Below the pieces are notes generated by a model. The model saw nothing but the letters and a program-made list of their open reading frames with translations, was not told the origin of the DNA and searched no databases. 64,000 nt of DNA, taken from the NCBI GenBank assembly GCA_964034945.1, contig OZ035961.1, forward strand, positions 65,818,031 to 65,882,030, given 5' to 3'. The translations under genes were made by a program, and so were the position numbers. Numbering within the stretch: position 1 is the first letter of the stretch; every line of letters starts with the position of its first letter. This document shows, piece after piece, positions 9,941 through 19,919 of this stretch. This stretch comes from Chrysopilus asiliformis. Lineage: Eukaryota; Arthropoda; Insecta; Diptera; Rhagionidae.

Positions 9941-10083
9941 ATAAGAATTGGGTGTAGAAGAAGTAAATAAATCTGGATTAAAAAATTTTACTGATCATTC
10001 TTACGGAACGCTATAACTGGGCCCTAACACAAACAAATCGCCTTTGCTTTGCGAAAAGATGGCTGAACTTTCGAAATAAAATA

Positions 10084-10138
10084 AGAGTTACTGTTTTGTG
10101 CCGTACTAAAGCTACAAACGGCACAAAACAGTAACTCT
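10084..10138. repeat. Short perfect hairpin
   Basis: Arms of 21 bp beginning AGAGTTACTGTTTTGTGCCG around a 13-base loop. Two related arms occur near 45.19-45.28 kb inside a hAT element, so it is a dispersed fragment. Confidence 0.7.
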
Positions 10139-10278
10139 AAGATGGCCCACCCTTTAGAAAGAAAAAAAAGTGTTATTAAAACATTAACAAGTGACATTAA
10201 AACATAAACTCAACTTTGACTTGAATAGAAGGTAAATTATTTGTGCTTTAAAATATTAATTACATAATTAAGATGCTA

Positions 10279-10489
10279 GTGTCGAAGAAGTTCGGTGAAG
10301 CGATCGCGGTGTATTCTGAAACCAAAAGCACGACAGCGAAAACTACGTTTTGTATAGCATTCGGTTGGCTGCCTTCTCGCAGGCAGGAATATTGGCGGAG
10401 GCTCTTGTGGACGCTGAGAAGACCGCCTCACTGAATCAATCATCGCCGAAGGGTTACTCGCGAAAGGGCGCTGCTCTGGCGGGCACGCA
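10279..10489 (+). pseudogene. Broken Hop/STIP1-like TPR fragment
   Basis: One frame gives KFGEAIAVYSE. After a frame change, a second gives NYVLYS and EALVDAEKTASLN followed by PKGYSRKGAALAG. These match the order of the first TPR repeats of the Hsp70/Hsp90 organising co-chaperone (Hop, STIP1, Sti1), where the loop SRKGAAL is well conserved. Only about 70 codons are present. There is at least one frameshift and substitutions at conserved positions, and the piece is flanked on both sides by repeat DNA. It is best read as a gene fragment captured by, or stranded between, mobile elements. The adjacent A9 run is too short to prove retroposition. Confidence 0.6.
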
Positions 10490-10626
10490 AAAAAAAATGA
10501 CAACTAGTAATACACTCACTAATACATTAACAACCGTCCACTTACATTTTCGAATTCGGACGAAACGTCCACTTCGAAAGCACTTCGAAAGCCACCTGGC
10601 CACTCTCTTTATATGTAGGCTCACTA

Positions 10627-10832
10627 CACAGAAAAAAATAATTTTGCATTATTTACAAAATGGGTTTAACAAAAAAAAATTCGTAAATATTACTGAAGTT
10701 TTGTATATACTTCGTAATATTAACAAATATTTTTTCGTATAGTTACTAAAATTTGTTAATATTACGAAGTATGTACAAAACTTCAGTAATATTTACGATT
10801 TTTTTTTGTTAAACCAATTATTTTTTTCTGTG
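10627..10832. mobile_element. TA-flanked hairpin MITE
   Basis: TIRs CACAGAAAAAAATAATT flanked by TA on both sides. The interior is a long imperfect palindrome with TTCGTAATATTAACAAATAT-type arms. It is inserted in a sequence whose empty relative lies reversed near 2.50 kb. Confidence 0.7.
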
Positions 10833-11369
10833 TACGGTTATTCGGTATCAAGAATCAACCGCGAGTGGCGCTAGTAATGTTTTTAGTTGTCAAATTTTCT
10901 CGCTGGTTATCTCATCGGACTGCAATTTTTTTCAATTTTGATAGCCGTTGCCACAATAGAAATTCAAAAGAATACATTAAACATGGATTTAAAGGTATGT
11001 GACATATTTTACAATCAAATTCGCAGTTCATGATTTGGTCACGTATCAAATAAAAGCGCTGTACTCAAATCTGTGCTGTGGGATGTTCACAGCAGGATAT
11101 TTTCAGTCTTTAATATTACCGAAAACACCGAATACTGAAAATTAAAAGAGGTCTGTGAATACCCTGATTGTGTTTGGCCGTTTGAAGTACCGTTATTTGA
11201 TAAAATACCGACTAACACCAATTGGTTCAAGAAACTTTAGACGGTTCTACAGCACCTACAATCGATCGTTTTTACAAATTCAAGTCATTTTTTTTAAATT
11301 ATGTCCGCTCACAAGACTTATTGGCCACATAGTGCCCCGTTTTTCCGACAAAAAATTCGAAAAAGGACA
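10833..11369. other. Intergenic or unclassified sequence
   Basis: No gene is supported. ATGGATTTAAAG followed by GTATGTGA at about 10983 looks like a tiny first exon with a splice donor, but nothing downstream can be joined to it. Near 11150 is a short match (GTGAATACCCTGA) to the repeat at 1-139. Confidence 0.3.
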
Positions 11370-11640
11370 TTTGTGTTATCCTTACAGAACTTCGCGTTTC
11401 GAATATTGAAATTCCAAAACCAGATTCGTAATCAGCGACCCCAAAAACCTCATATTGACCATTTTTCCGGAAAAAAATTGAAAAAAGGATATTTGCGTTA
11501 TCCTTACAAGACCTGCCGTTTCGAATTTTTAAAATCTAACATAGGTAAAAACCTACTTCTGGCAATGCGGATTATTTTGCGCGGATCATCAAAAACCGCA
11601 TAAAAATCGGTCGAGTAGTTTTTAAGTTTATTAGGTTAAA
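11370..11640 (-). repeat. Two array-family units with Helitron-like leader
   Basis: Two units containing TTGCGTTATCCTTACA, followed by AAAAATCGGTCGAGTAGTTTTT, the complement-like counterpart of the leader beside the 14.16-kb Helitron. A truncated member of the same family in the opposite orientation. Confidence 0.5.
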
Positions 11641-12369
11641 CAGACCGCGCGCGCCCAGACGCGAGCACAGCGCTACACTCGGAGGCCTGCGGTTTATTAA
11701 TCTCATGTTGTTTTTGTCGAATACCATCCATACGTCATCCGACAGTGCAGATTAGGACTTTTAGAAGTTTCATTTCCTTCTGGAGTATTATCAAGCATGT
11801 GTTGATCAATTAATCGATTATTAATGACCATTAAATCGAAAGTCGATTAAAAATATTTCGATTAATCGATTAATTAATTTTATTGCTATATCTAAAACTG
11901 TGGTTCGTCCAAAGTCAATTAGTTAAAAAAGTAATCTGGAAAAACCACATTACTTTATCAACTTTCAGATTACTTTATCAACTTTTTGGCAGCAATGGGC
12001 GGAGCCAGGTATAACAAGTACAACAACATCGGTGACTAATACACCGATTGCGAAGTAACGAAGACGCTAGGAGGATATAAATACTAGAGAACCAAGGAGT
12101 AATAACTCAGTTGTTAAAAGTCAGTCGACTAAGTTACAACAAAAAGTGGAAAATTTTGAAATTGATTTTTGAAGGTGAAAGAAATAACTTTAAAAGTGTA
12201 AAAATTGTGGAAGTGAGGAAAGTAACATTGAGGACGGAGTAAAATAGAAAAATAAAAAAAGGTTATAGCAAGGAAGTGAATAAGAGTAAAAGCAGAAATT
12301 GAAACATCAAGGATATCAGAAAATCAAAGGAAAAAGTAAATAATACTTTAAGATTTTAGTTTTTCATGA
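11641..12369. other. Unclassified region with possible promoter
   Basis: A short GC-rich patch (about 11640-11690) and a run of ATTAATCGATTAATC motifs near 11820-11880 are present. At 12075-12115, GGATATAAATACTAG followed about 30 bases later by TCAGTTG resembles a TATA box plus an arthropod initiator, then an A-rich leader. No open frame follows, so it may be the promoter of a lost LTR or gene. Confidence 0.25.
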
Positions 12370-13145
12370 CCATTAAGGCATCGTCAACGAACATTAAGTA
12401 CTGGAAATTAAGTACCGGAAATTATTTGAAATGCCATTCAAAATATCAGTTGTGGTCAACACAAAACTTTCTTCTACAAAATCTACGACCCTGTGCAATT
12501 ACGTTATAGCCCTTGTCAACCTCCCAATAAATTGTTGGTTCATCCAAAAATATCAAAAACGTACAAAATTTGAGATAACTTGAGAACTGTAAAAGATATC
12601 ATTTTACGGTAAATGGCAAAAATGTAGAAAATGTTAACATCTTTAATTATTCTTTTAACTGATTTGTCGAAAAACCGTTAGTTTGCAAATTATTCGCAAA
12701 AATATGATTTTTTACATATTAATGAAAATATCTCAACAACGGTAAAAGATAACGGATAACGGTAAGAAACAAAATTTTCTCCAAGTTTTGTCATACTTAA
12801 GGCCACTAAAAAACGCGTAGTTTGGGAGTAAATCGAGAAAAACGAAATTGCGATTTTTGAAAAACCGCCATTTTGGATACTTCCGGTTAACGGATTTCCA
12901 CCAAAAGTTGATAGGATCGTCCCATTTCAGGACCCAACATGCCTATAAAATTTCATGGCGCTATCTCTATTAGTTTTTGAGAAATCTTGTACACAGTCTG
13001 GCAGACTGACAGACAGAAAGACATTTTTTTAATATGACTCCAATCGACTCAGGAGTGATCGGGAAATGTTTTTAGGCAAAATTAAGAGGTCGAAATTTTT
13101 CATGAATACAATACTTTATTATACTCCGTAGAAGAAAGTAAAAAT
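12370..13145 (+). repeat. DINE-like repeat ending TTCATGAATACAATACTTTA
   Basis: No gene. It has runs such as AAAAACGAAATTGCGATTTTTG, then CAGACTGACAGACAGAAAG, and an end TTTATTATACTCCGTAGAAGAAAGT. The same end occurs at 35.38-35.43 kb, and an internal part occurs reversed inside the hAT MITE at 19.1-19.9 kb. Confidence 0.5.
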
Positions 13146-13153
13146 CAAACATT

Positions 13154-13930
13154 GGAAGATAAACCCGACATACGCGGCAATTGTCAGCCAATAGATCTGC
13201 TGAAACATCTGAAGAGCAAGACGCACGCCGCGAAACGGACCGGTTCAGAGCCTCTACTTCAAGAGTTTCTGAAACCCCTGAAGAGCGAGATGCATGCCGG
13301 GAAACTGAACGCTCACGGCGCAGTCAATCAAGAACGAAAATCGATCTCAAAAAAGCGGCATTCAATTACGATAAAGACTACGATTATACTAGTAATCGCC
13401 ATGTTGTCATTGGTAAAATGACTAATTTGTGCTCTCATTGTAGCGCTTTGAAGTTTCAAAAAGAAACGCCTGGTATGTGTTGCTCCAATGGCAAAGTCAA
13501 TTTGCCACCACTGGCTGAGCCACCAGAAATACTTTTAACTTATGTGGCTGGAGATAATCGGGAGTCCAAACACTTTCTACAGCATATTCGGAAATAAAAC
13601 ACATGCTTTCAAATGACATCGTTTGGAGCGACGAATCTAGTGGAATATGGTAATTTCATGCCTACATTCAAAGTCCAAGGACAAGTGTATCATCAGAGGG
13701 CTTCCTGCACAGTTTTTGCAAATTTATTTCATGGAGAATGCCGAGGAAGAGGAAAATTATTGCTGAATTGCGAGCATTATTCCACGAGCACAACTGTTTG
13801 GTCCGAGATTTCAAATCCGCATTAGAGAATGTAAGAGCGGATGACTTGAAAGCTTTTATCAGGGCAGACAAAACGCCGCACTTTGGGGCCAAAGTGCCAT
13901 TCGGCGGCCAAAAATACATAACTTTTGAAG
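13154..13930 (+). pseudogene. Helitron Rep/helicase N-terminal pseudogene
   Basis: A charged repeat region (ETSEEQDARRETDR and ETPEERDACRETER) is followed by AAFNYDKDYDYTS, VVIGKM, a CSHCSALKF/CC zinc-type cluster, KVNLPPL and SKHFLQHIRK. An in-frame TAA at 13595-13597 replaces an expected Tyr, after which CFQMTSFGA and FKVQGQVYH follow. After a frameshift near 13700 come FLQIYFM and, in another frame, LFHEHNCLVRDFKSALE with IRADKTP. This order is the conserved region upstream of the Rep domain in insect Helitron RepHel proteins. The Rep HUH motif itself is not present. Dead: one nonsense codon and at least two frameshifts. Confidence 0.85.
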
Positions 13931-14159
13931 GGATGAATATTTTTGAATGGGGTTTTTTTTGTTGGGTAGATAAAGATCCAAGCTTTATTTTCTTACAATT
14001 TGATCACCCCCTCCCCCACCCATCTGCATTTGAAATCAAAAATTACGAAAATCTCGAGAACGGTTGGTCGTACAGAAAAAATAATTAATGACGAAAATAT
14101 TTAGAATGCCATTTTACATATATCGTCATTACATGAAAATCGAATAGGAGCAACTTTAA
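13931..14159. other. Spacer between Helitron pieces
   Basis: No gene seen. Contains a C-rich block near 14005-14025 and AATCTCGAGAACGGTTGG, typical of DINE-like repeats. Confidence 0.3.
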
Positions 14160-14289
14160 TCTATATACAAAAAATGGAAGTTTCTTGGTCTGTTGATTTG
14201 TTGGTTTGTTTGAGATTACAAAACTCAAAAACTACTGGACCGATTTTTACGCGGCAAAATGTTCTGTGTTGCCAGGAGCAGGTTTTTAG

Positions 14290-15140
14290 ATATGTAGATT
14301 TTCAAAATTCGAAACGGAAGGTCCTGTAAGGATAATGAAAATATCCTTTTTCCCATTTTTCCCCGGAAAAATTTGCATTATAGGGTTTTTGGGGTCGCTG
14401 ATGACGAATCCGGTATTAGATTTTAAAATTCGAAACGGAAGGTCCTGTAAGGATAATGCAAATATCCTTTTTCCCATTTTCCGCGGAAAAATTAGTATTA
14501 TAGGGTGATTGGGGTCGTTGGAATTTTAAAATTCGAAACGGAAAGTCCTGTAAGGATAACTCAAATATCCTTTTTTTCGTTTTTCCCGGGAAAATCGGCA
14601 TAAGGGGGTTTTCGAGGTCGCTGATCGGGAATTCCGAGTTAGATTTTTAAAATTCTAAATCCTGAAAGGATAACGCAAATATCCTTTTTCTCATTTTTCT
14701 CCTGAGAAAATGGTGTTATGGGATTTTTGGGGTCGCTGATCACGAATCCGGTATTAGATTTGCAAAATTCGAAACGGAAGTTCTTGAAAGCATAACGCAA
14801 ATATCCTTTTCCCATTATTCCCCGGGAAAATTGGCATTATGTTTGGGATCGTTGATCACGAATCCGATATTAGATTTTCAAAATTCGAAACGGAAGGTCC
14901 TGTAAGGATAACGAAAATGTCCTTTTTCCAATTTTTCTTGAAACAATTGACACTAAGGGGTTTTCGAGGCCGCTAATCGCGAATCCGGTGTTCGATTTTT
15001 CAAATGCTAAACGGAAGGTCCTATAAGGATAACGAAATGTCCTTTTTCTAATTTGCTCGCAAAAATAGGCTTTTGGATATCACGAATCTGGAGTTGGAGT
15101 TTCAAAATTCGAAACAGAAGGGCCTGTAAGGAAACAATTT
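14290..15140 (+). repeat. Eight-unit GGTCCTGTAAGGATAAC tandem array
   Basis: Units of about 102-122 bp restart at roughly 14311, 14432, 14534, 14655, 14771, 14886, 15008 and 15110. The core is GAAACGGAAGGTCCTGTAAG, then AACGCAAATATCCTTTTTCC, then GGGTCGCTGATCACGAATCC. No coding potential is conserved. Confidence 0.85.
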
Positions 15141-15274
15141 TTTTCCCTTTTTAATAATTTTTTGTGGTTTTTTGGCATTCTAAAATTTACACAAAAAACT
15201 TTATTATTTCCTTTGGCTAAGAATAAAATATTATTATTATTATTATTACTTCTCAGAGCATGAAAAGACAACCC

Positions 15275-15602
15275 CGGCCTGGATGTACAGTATTCGGAAG
15301 ACATTTTCAATGAAGCATTGATATCACTTGAGGATATGTGTATGTCGATTAACAACAAAATCCTCAATCAGCTTGGGCTATTTTCACCGGTACGTGACAG
15401 AAACGATGTTGTCGATAGAGACGTATTGCGAGAAAAACTATATGACGTCGATGCGCTAGAAGTTTATGTTGAGGCTCAGAAAAGGCGCTTAACAAACGAT
15501 CAACAACTCGCGTACGACACAGTTATGAAGCATGTACGCGGCGGAAAACTTCCAGTTATTGCTGAAAGACAGGAGATATCGTTCCCACTGAACTTCTGTT
15601 AA
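15275..15602 (+). pseudogene. Helitron Pif1-like helicase fragment (middle)
   Basis: Contains ALISLEDMCMSINNKILNQLG, DRDVLREKLYDVDALEVYV and LTNDQQLAYDTVMKHV. These lie just before the Walker A region in Helitron helicases; the GKT loop itself is missing. The frame ends at 15602 in unrelated residues. Confidence 0.7.
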
Positions 15603-16130
15603 CTTCAGTCATCAATTGAAGATCTTGAAAATAAGGTTTTCCCGAACATCGCCAACAATTTCAGGAATGACGATTGCTATGCGAGCGAGCTATCATAGCT
15701 CCAAGAATGAAGGTAGAAATACACGACGAGAGACTTTGGTCTCTTAGACCAAAAATTTTGCCTCTGCATACAAGAGACCTGTGTATACACAGGGTGTATA
15801 TCCTGGAGACCAGAGACCAAAGTCTCTCGTCGTGTATTTCTACCTTGATGACCTCAATCGAATTAATAATAACATTCAATTAAAAATTTCTGGTGCGGTT
15901 ACGAAATACAAATCCATTGACACAGTTACAGAAGAGGATCAAGCTATTAATTATCCAGTAGAATTTCTCAATTCATTGGAGCCTGCTGTAATGTCACCGC
16001 ACATATTGACATTGAAAGTTGGCTCACCAATACTGCTCCTTCGGAATCTCAACACGCCAAAGTTGTGCAACGGAACCAGACTTTCCGATAAAAAACTGAT
16101 GCCGAATATGATTGAAGCAACAATTCTAAA
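15603..16130 (+). pseudogene. Helitron Pif1-like helicase fragment (C-terminal)
   Basis: Reads KVFPNIANNFRNDD, then ERAIIAP in a second frame, is cut by a palindromic MITE (15711-15845), and continues as DDLNRINNNIQLK, YKSIDTV, YPVEFLNSL, LKVGSPILLLRNL and PKLCNGTRL. The last motifs are the signature C-terminal block of Helitron helicases. Frameshifts make it non-functional. Removing the MITE with one TGA restores the local alignment. Confidence 0.85.
15711..15845. mobile_element. 135-bp palindromic MITE in the helicase pseudogene
   Basis: Perfect inverted arms of about 33 bp beginning AGGTAGAAATACACGACGAG. TGA is found on both sides (TSD 3 bp). The centre contains the perfect palindrome CCTGTGTATACACAGG. 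Confidence 0.75.
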
Positions 16131-16173
16131 ATTTATACAAAAAACTTTAAGCTGGCAACGAAGGGTCTGCTAG

Positions 16174-16620
16174 TACAAGTATATTCGAAGACTAAAAAGT
16201 AGATGCATGGCATGGCTAAAAAGCATGGCAAAAAACATATATCATTTAGTATTTTTAGTCACACTAAACCAATGCAAAATGGCTAAGAAGATGAAATTAA
16301 ATAAAAAAACTAAAAAAAAAATTGAAAAAAAAGTTTTTTTTTAAATGTACGAAAAAGGAAAAAATAAATAAAAGCGAGATAAAAGCATAAAAAAAAATAC
16401 AATAAATATATATATCGCTTTTATTTCTGATACACAGCGCACAAAAAAATACATTTTCCTTTTTAGGGTATTTTTTAAAGAATTTTTTTTTCAATTATTT
16501 TTACTATAAGGCTACATAAAAAAGTTGGGGCTTGGTTTGGTCTTGGCCGAATGACAGGGGGGTAGGTTGAGCAGTTGTGCTCGATTTTTTAAGCATTGTT
16601 ACAAATTTTTATATATATGT
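16174..16620. other. AT-rich spacer with degenerate hairpin repeat
   Basis: No gene. 16300-16500 is a degenerate relative of the hairpin at 168-467 (AAAAGCGAGATAAAAGCA, TGATACACAGCGCAC). Confidence 0.4.
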
Positions 16621-17126
16621 TATAAACATAACAAAAGCTATAATTGCCAATCTGGCAATCATTGGAGACCCGTATGGTGATATTCGTATCAAAATTCGAA
16701 CAGTTGTACCAAAATTCCACTTTGAAGTCAAACTTTCCAATAAGATTTTTTAAAATTTATTCCAATCGGATTTTGATGTATGGGAGTTTTATGTAGAATC
16801 ATATCCTAAATAACTCTTGTTCTTGCACGTTTTTGATTTATTCAGAAAAAACGTTTTCGTTCGTATGGGGGGTACCCCCCCTAATGGTCCATTTTTGCCC
16901 ATTAACGAACTTAGCCTCGCATTTTACGAAAAACGGATCTGCGCAAAATTTCAAGTCTCTAGCTCAATCCGTGCGCCCGCAATCCGCGCCACAGACAGAC
17001 GGATAGACAGACAGACAGGCAGACAGACAGACGGACGGACAGACGGACGGACATATAAAAATTAATTATTTTTATCAATCTAAACACACTGGTGTAATTC
17101 ATGGTTTCACCATACGGGTATAAAAA
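16621..17126 (+). repeat. DINE-1/INE-1-like element, copy c
   Basis: From ATAAACATAACAAAAGCTAT through GCCAATCTGGCAATCATTGG and the GACGGACGGACA tract to TTTCACCATACGGGTATAAA. The block ACGGGATCTTGGCGTTAC, present in copies a, b and d, is deleted here. Confidence 0.6.
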
Positions 17127-17728
17127 CGAAAAAATCCGGACCGTCAAGTAATGAAAAGACATATCATCCCTTAAATTTTACAAACGCCAAAACATAGTTT
17201 TAAGAGAATGGAGTTTTAAACTGTAAGGGGAAATTGCGGAGGAATTGTTCGAAAAAGGGGTATTTTTTTCTTGTACTGTCGAAAAAACGAAATAGATCAC
17301 GCACCGAAAAAGTGTTTCAGAGAGTCCATCACCTTTCGGAGAAAATCGAACTCCGCACGGTTGAAAAGTTTAGTATCAATTTAATAACAACAAGGTATTT
17401 ATATAAATTCATAAGGAAGAGGTATAAAGCTTATACAGTACGATGGCATAGAAGTGTATAAATCTTTTCATATAAATTACATATGTCTACGTATTAAGAT
17501 TATTTATATACTTTAGTATACATCATATATAATCAGCCTATTAATTTTATATATAAGCTAATGAAATTTAATAAATATATTGTATACTTTGTATACCATA
17601 TTAAATTAAAATTCATACCAAATTGGTATAATATTAATAGAAATAGTAATTACTTATTTTAAAAAAATAAATTCAAATCAATTTTTTTTTAGTTCAATTA
17701 CAGCTAGTCGTCATTATCATCCTCGGCC
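17127..17728. other. AT-rich, no recognisable feature
   Basis: Short frames only. The TATA-rich stretch 17460-17640 is low complexity. Confidence 0.3.
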
Positions 17729-18065
17729 CTACAGCTCTTGAAGAGTTTGGGCCTCTACAATTGAGGTTTCATAACAATTTTTTCCATGCTTCGCACCTAC
17801 AATTTTGCAAACCATGTCCGGATTCACACGATAAGTTTTTTGATTCACGTCACGGCCAAACGATGGCGAGATTTCACTTTTTTTGGAATTTGCGATTTTC
17901 CAAAAAGATTTTCGTAAAATCACGAAAAAGATAGTCCAATTCGCGATAAATCACCCAAACTGGCAACCCTGTTACCCATCGTAGGACGACGTTTAATTCT
18001 AGTTCATTCGAATAAATAATTGAAGTAACAAAAGTGAACAATTGGACTTTTTTGTTGTCTGTCAC
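17729..18065 (-). pseudogene. Unknown coding remnant
   Basis: Two overlapping minus-strand frames (18065-17874 and 17923-17729) would join by one frameshift near 17900. The second reads KSEISPSFGRDVNQKTYRV...VCKIVGAKHGKNC...EAQTLQEL and has balanced composition unlike the surrounding AT-rich DNA. I do not recognise the family. It may be a stranded gene piece or chance. Confidence 0.2.
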
Positions 18066-19102
18066 CTAGCGAACATATTTTTTGTGTTGAGTGAAATTGC
18101 TACCTTTTACGTTGAAATCAACGAGACAAAATATCGACGTTTCCTTTCAATTTGGTTGTTTTATCCTCTTTGAATAAATATATTATAACTGATATCATAA
18201 AAACATAAATATTGAGATTTTTCTGGAGGCACTGTCGGTTTTTTAAGAACGATAAATTATTGATTGGTTTACAAAATCAATCAATTTAAGTTTTCCCTTA
18301 TCAAATCGACAATTATAGATTCTTCAACGGTTACTTCAAATTGCGCTCACGTAGCACATAGGTCTTTTTCTGCATAAATCTTAATACAAGCAGGGATAAT
18401 TTAGGGAAATTCATGAGTAAATATTTTTCCGATTAAATCATTGTAATACTTTTTCCTATTTATCGATGTTGTTATCTTGATAAATAAGATGGAAAGCCGC
18501 TATAGAATATCCCATTTAAAAGGACTAACGGCACAAATACTAATAAGAAATGCTTAGAATTTTATTCATTGATACACTGAGAGAAATCCGGCACTAATTA
18601 AAAGGGAAAGTAGTAAATACAAATACCAAACCGTTAATTTTAAATGGAGGTGATTTAGAACAAATGTCTTCTATTCAATTTAAATGCATCTAAAATTATT
18701 TAAATGAACACAGAAAAAACATATAGGAACCGTTCCACCAAAATTGCATGCTCCAGTCCCATATTTATGGGAAAAAACGGCATAGTGGCCAAATATGGGA
18801 GTCATTCGTATAAAAAAGTTGTAACAGCTCCCAAATTTTTTAGGACACATTCCAACGTATTCTTTTTTTTTTGTTTAACCATTCCCATAAATATGGCAAA
18901 GACTCCAATGTGTAGAATGGGACAGATTACTGTATATGTTAGACTGATTACGACAAAAAATAGGGCGACATTCCCTTTTGTAAAGGACTCAATCCTAACA
19001 TGAAAGGAATGAATCCTACAAAACGTTGTAATGTCTCCATTGATTATTGGATTCTCTCCTATATATATATTCGCGACATTCTAATTTGAAATAGGATTTG
19101 TT
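18066..19102. other. Unclassified repeat-like sequence
   Basis: No gene. 18700-19080 contains blocks such as CCCATATTTATGGGAAAA and GGAATGAATCCTAC. Loosely matching blocks (GAATAGGACTGGAG, GATTCATTCC) occur at 19.94-20.33 kb beyond the hAT MITE, so the hAT has probably split an older element. Confidence 0.35.
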
Positions 19103-19911
19103 TAGGGATGCCAACGATACCTCGATGTTTGCAAAACATCGAGATATCGTTGAAAAATATCGAATTTTAACCTCGATGTTGAACAGGCCGATATATCGAG
19201 TTTTCGATGTTGTTATCCACGATGTTAGAACATTCCTCTTCATAAAATTAGTGGAGAAACTAATTTTAGTACTAGAGGGACTAGTTTTATATAGATTTAA
19301 TATAGCCACTCTACTTAAAGATTTGTTTAAAATTCCTTTGGTATCAATTTTCGGTTTCATCTTTCTACTAGATTTTGCAAAAAATAGCAGAGCTAGCCAT
19401 GAAATTTCACAGAGAAGTTTGGTCCTGATGTGGAAATCCTTTAACCGGAAGTAACCAAAACGGCGGCTTTTTAAAAACTACGATTTCGTTTTTTGCGATT
19501 TATTCCGAAACTAACAATTTTCCAGTAGTCTTATGTATTACAAAACTTGGATACAATACAATTTGCTACATTTATGTCTTTTACTAGAACTCCGTATCTC
19601 AAGCCATTATGAAGATATGCCGGCATTTCAAAAAAATTAGTTTTTTGCGTATATCTCGAAAATTAACAGGTTTTTGGTGGTTCAACGTACAAGAAAAATT
19701 AAAACCGTGTTAATTCTACCTGGGCGCACTCCACCCACAGTAGAGCATCCGCCAGGTGGCTAAATTATTTATTAAATATAACTTTTTCAAAATATCGGAA
19801 AAACATCGAGGTATCGATGTTTTCAGGACGATGTTTTTTGACAACGATGTCGCCTTAAAAAAACATCGATTTTCGATATATCGAGGTTTTATGAACGATG
19901 TTGCATCCCTA
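19103..19911. mobile_element. hAT-type MITE, 809 bp
   Basis: Left TIR TAGGGATGCCAACGAT, right TIR TAGGGATGCAACATCG. The 8-bp TSD is GATTTGTT (19095-19102) and GATTCGTT (19912-19919), one mismatch. Subterminal AACATCGA/ATCGATGTT motifs repeat at both ends. The centre (about 19380-19700) is a block of the DINE-like repeat seen at 12.6-12.96 kb. No transposase. Confidence 0.75.
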
Positions 19912-19919
19912 GATTCGTT

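Larger units (their letters stand above)
8496..10026. mobile_element. Composite DNA element with GGGCCCAGTTATAGCG ends
   Basis: The left end reads TAAGGGCCCAGTTATAGCG and the right end the complement of TAGGGCCCAGTTATAGCG. Further inverted similarity includes ACCCAATTCTTATATTTTT on the left and its complement near 9940. Both sides are flanked by ACAC, but the exact TSD is uncertain. Inside lie a hairpin MITE and two nested DINE-like repeats. No transposase is seen. Confidence 0.55.
14160..16173 (+). mobile_element. Helitron with tandem array and helicase remnants
   Basis: Begins TCTATATACAAAAAATGGAA after an A and ends GGGTCTGCTAG before a T. It contains eight array units (14290-15140), a break with (TTA)n near 15230, and two pieces of a Pif1-type helicase. 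The 3' terminal block TTCTAAAATTTATACAAAAA occurs both at about 15178 and at 16125, and again at 29.49 kb before CTGCTAGT. That fits a family in which array-bearing short members share their 3' end with helicase-bearing ones. The terminal hairpin is weak. Confidence 0.65.

Noticed and set aside
10983..10998. First exon ATGGATTTAAAG with GTATGT donor
   Set aside because: Four codons and one donor are too little; no acceptor with an open frame could be joined.
12070..12120. RNA polymerase II promoter with TATA and initiator
   Set aside because: The motifs are well spaced but no coding region or LTR partner follows, so it is only mentioned in a low-confidence entry.
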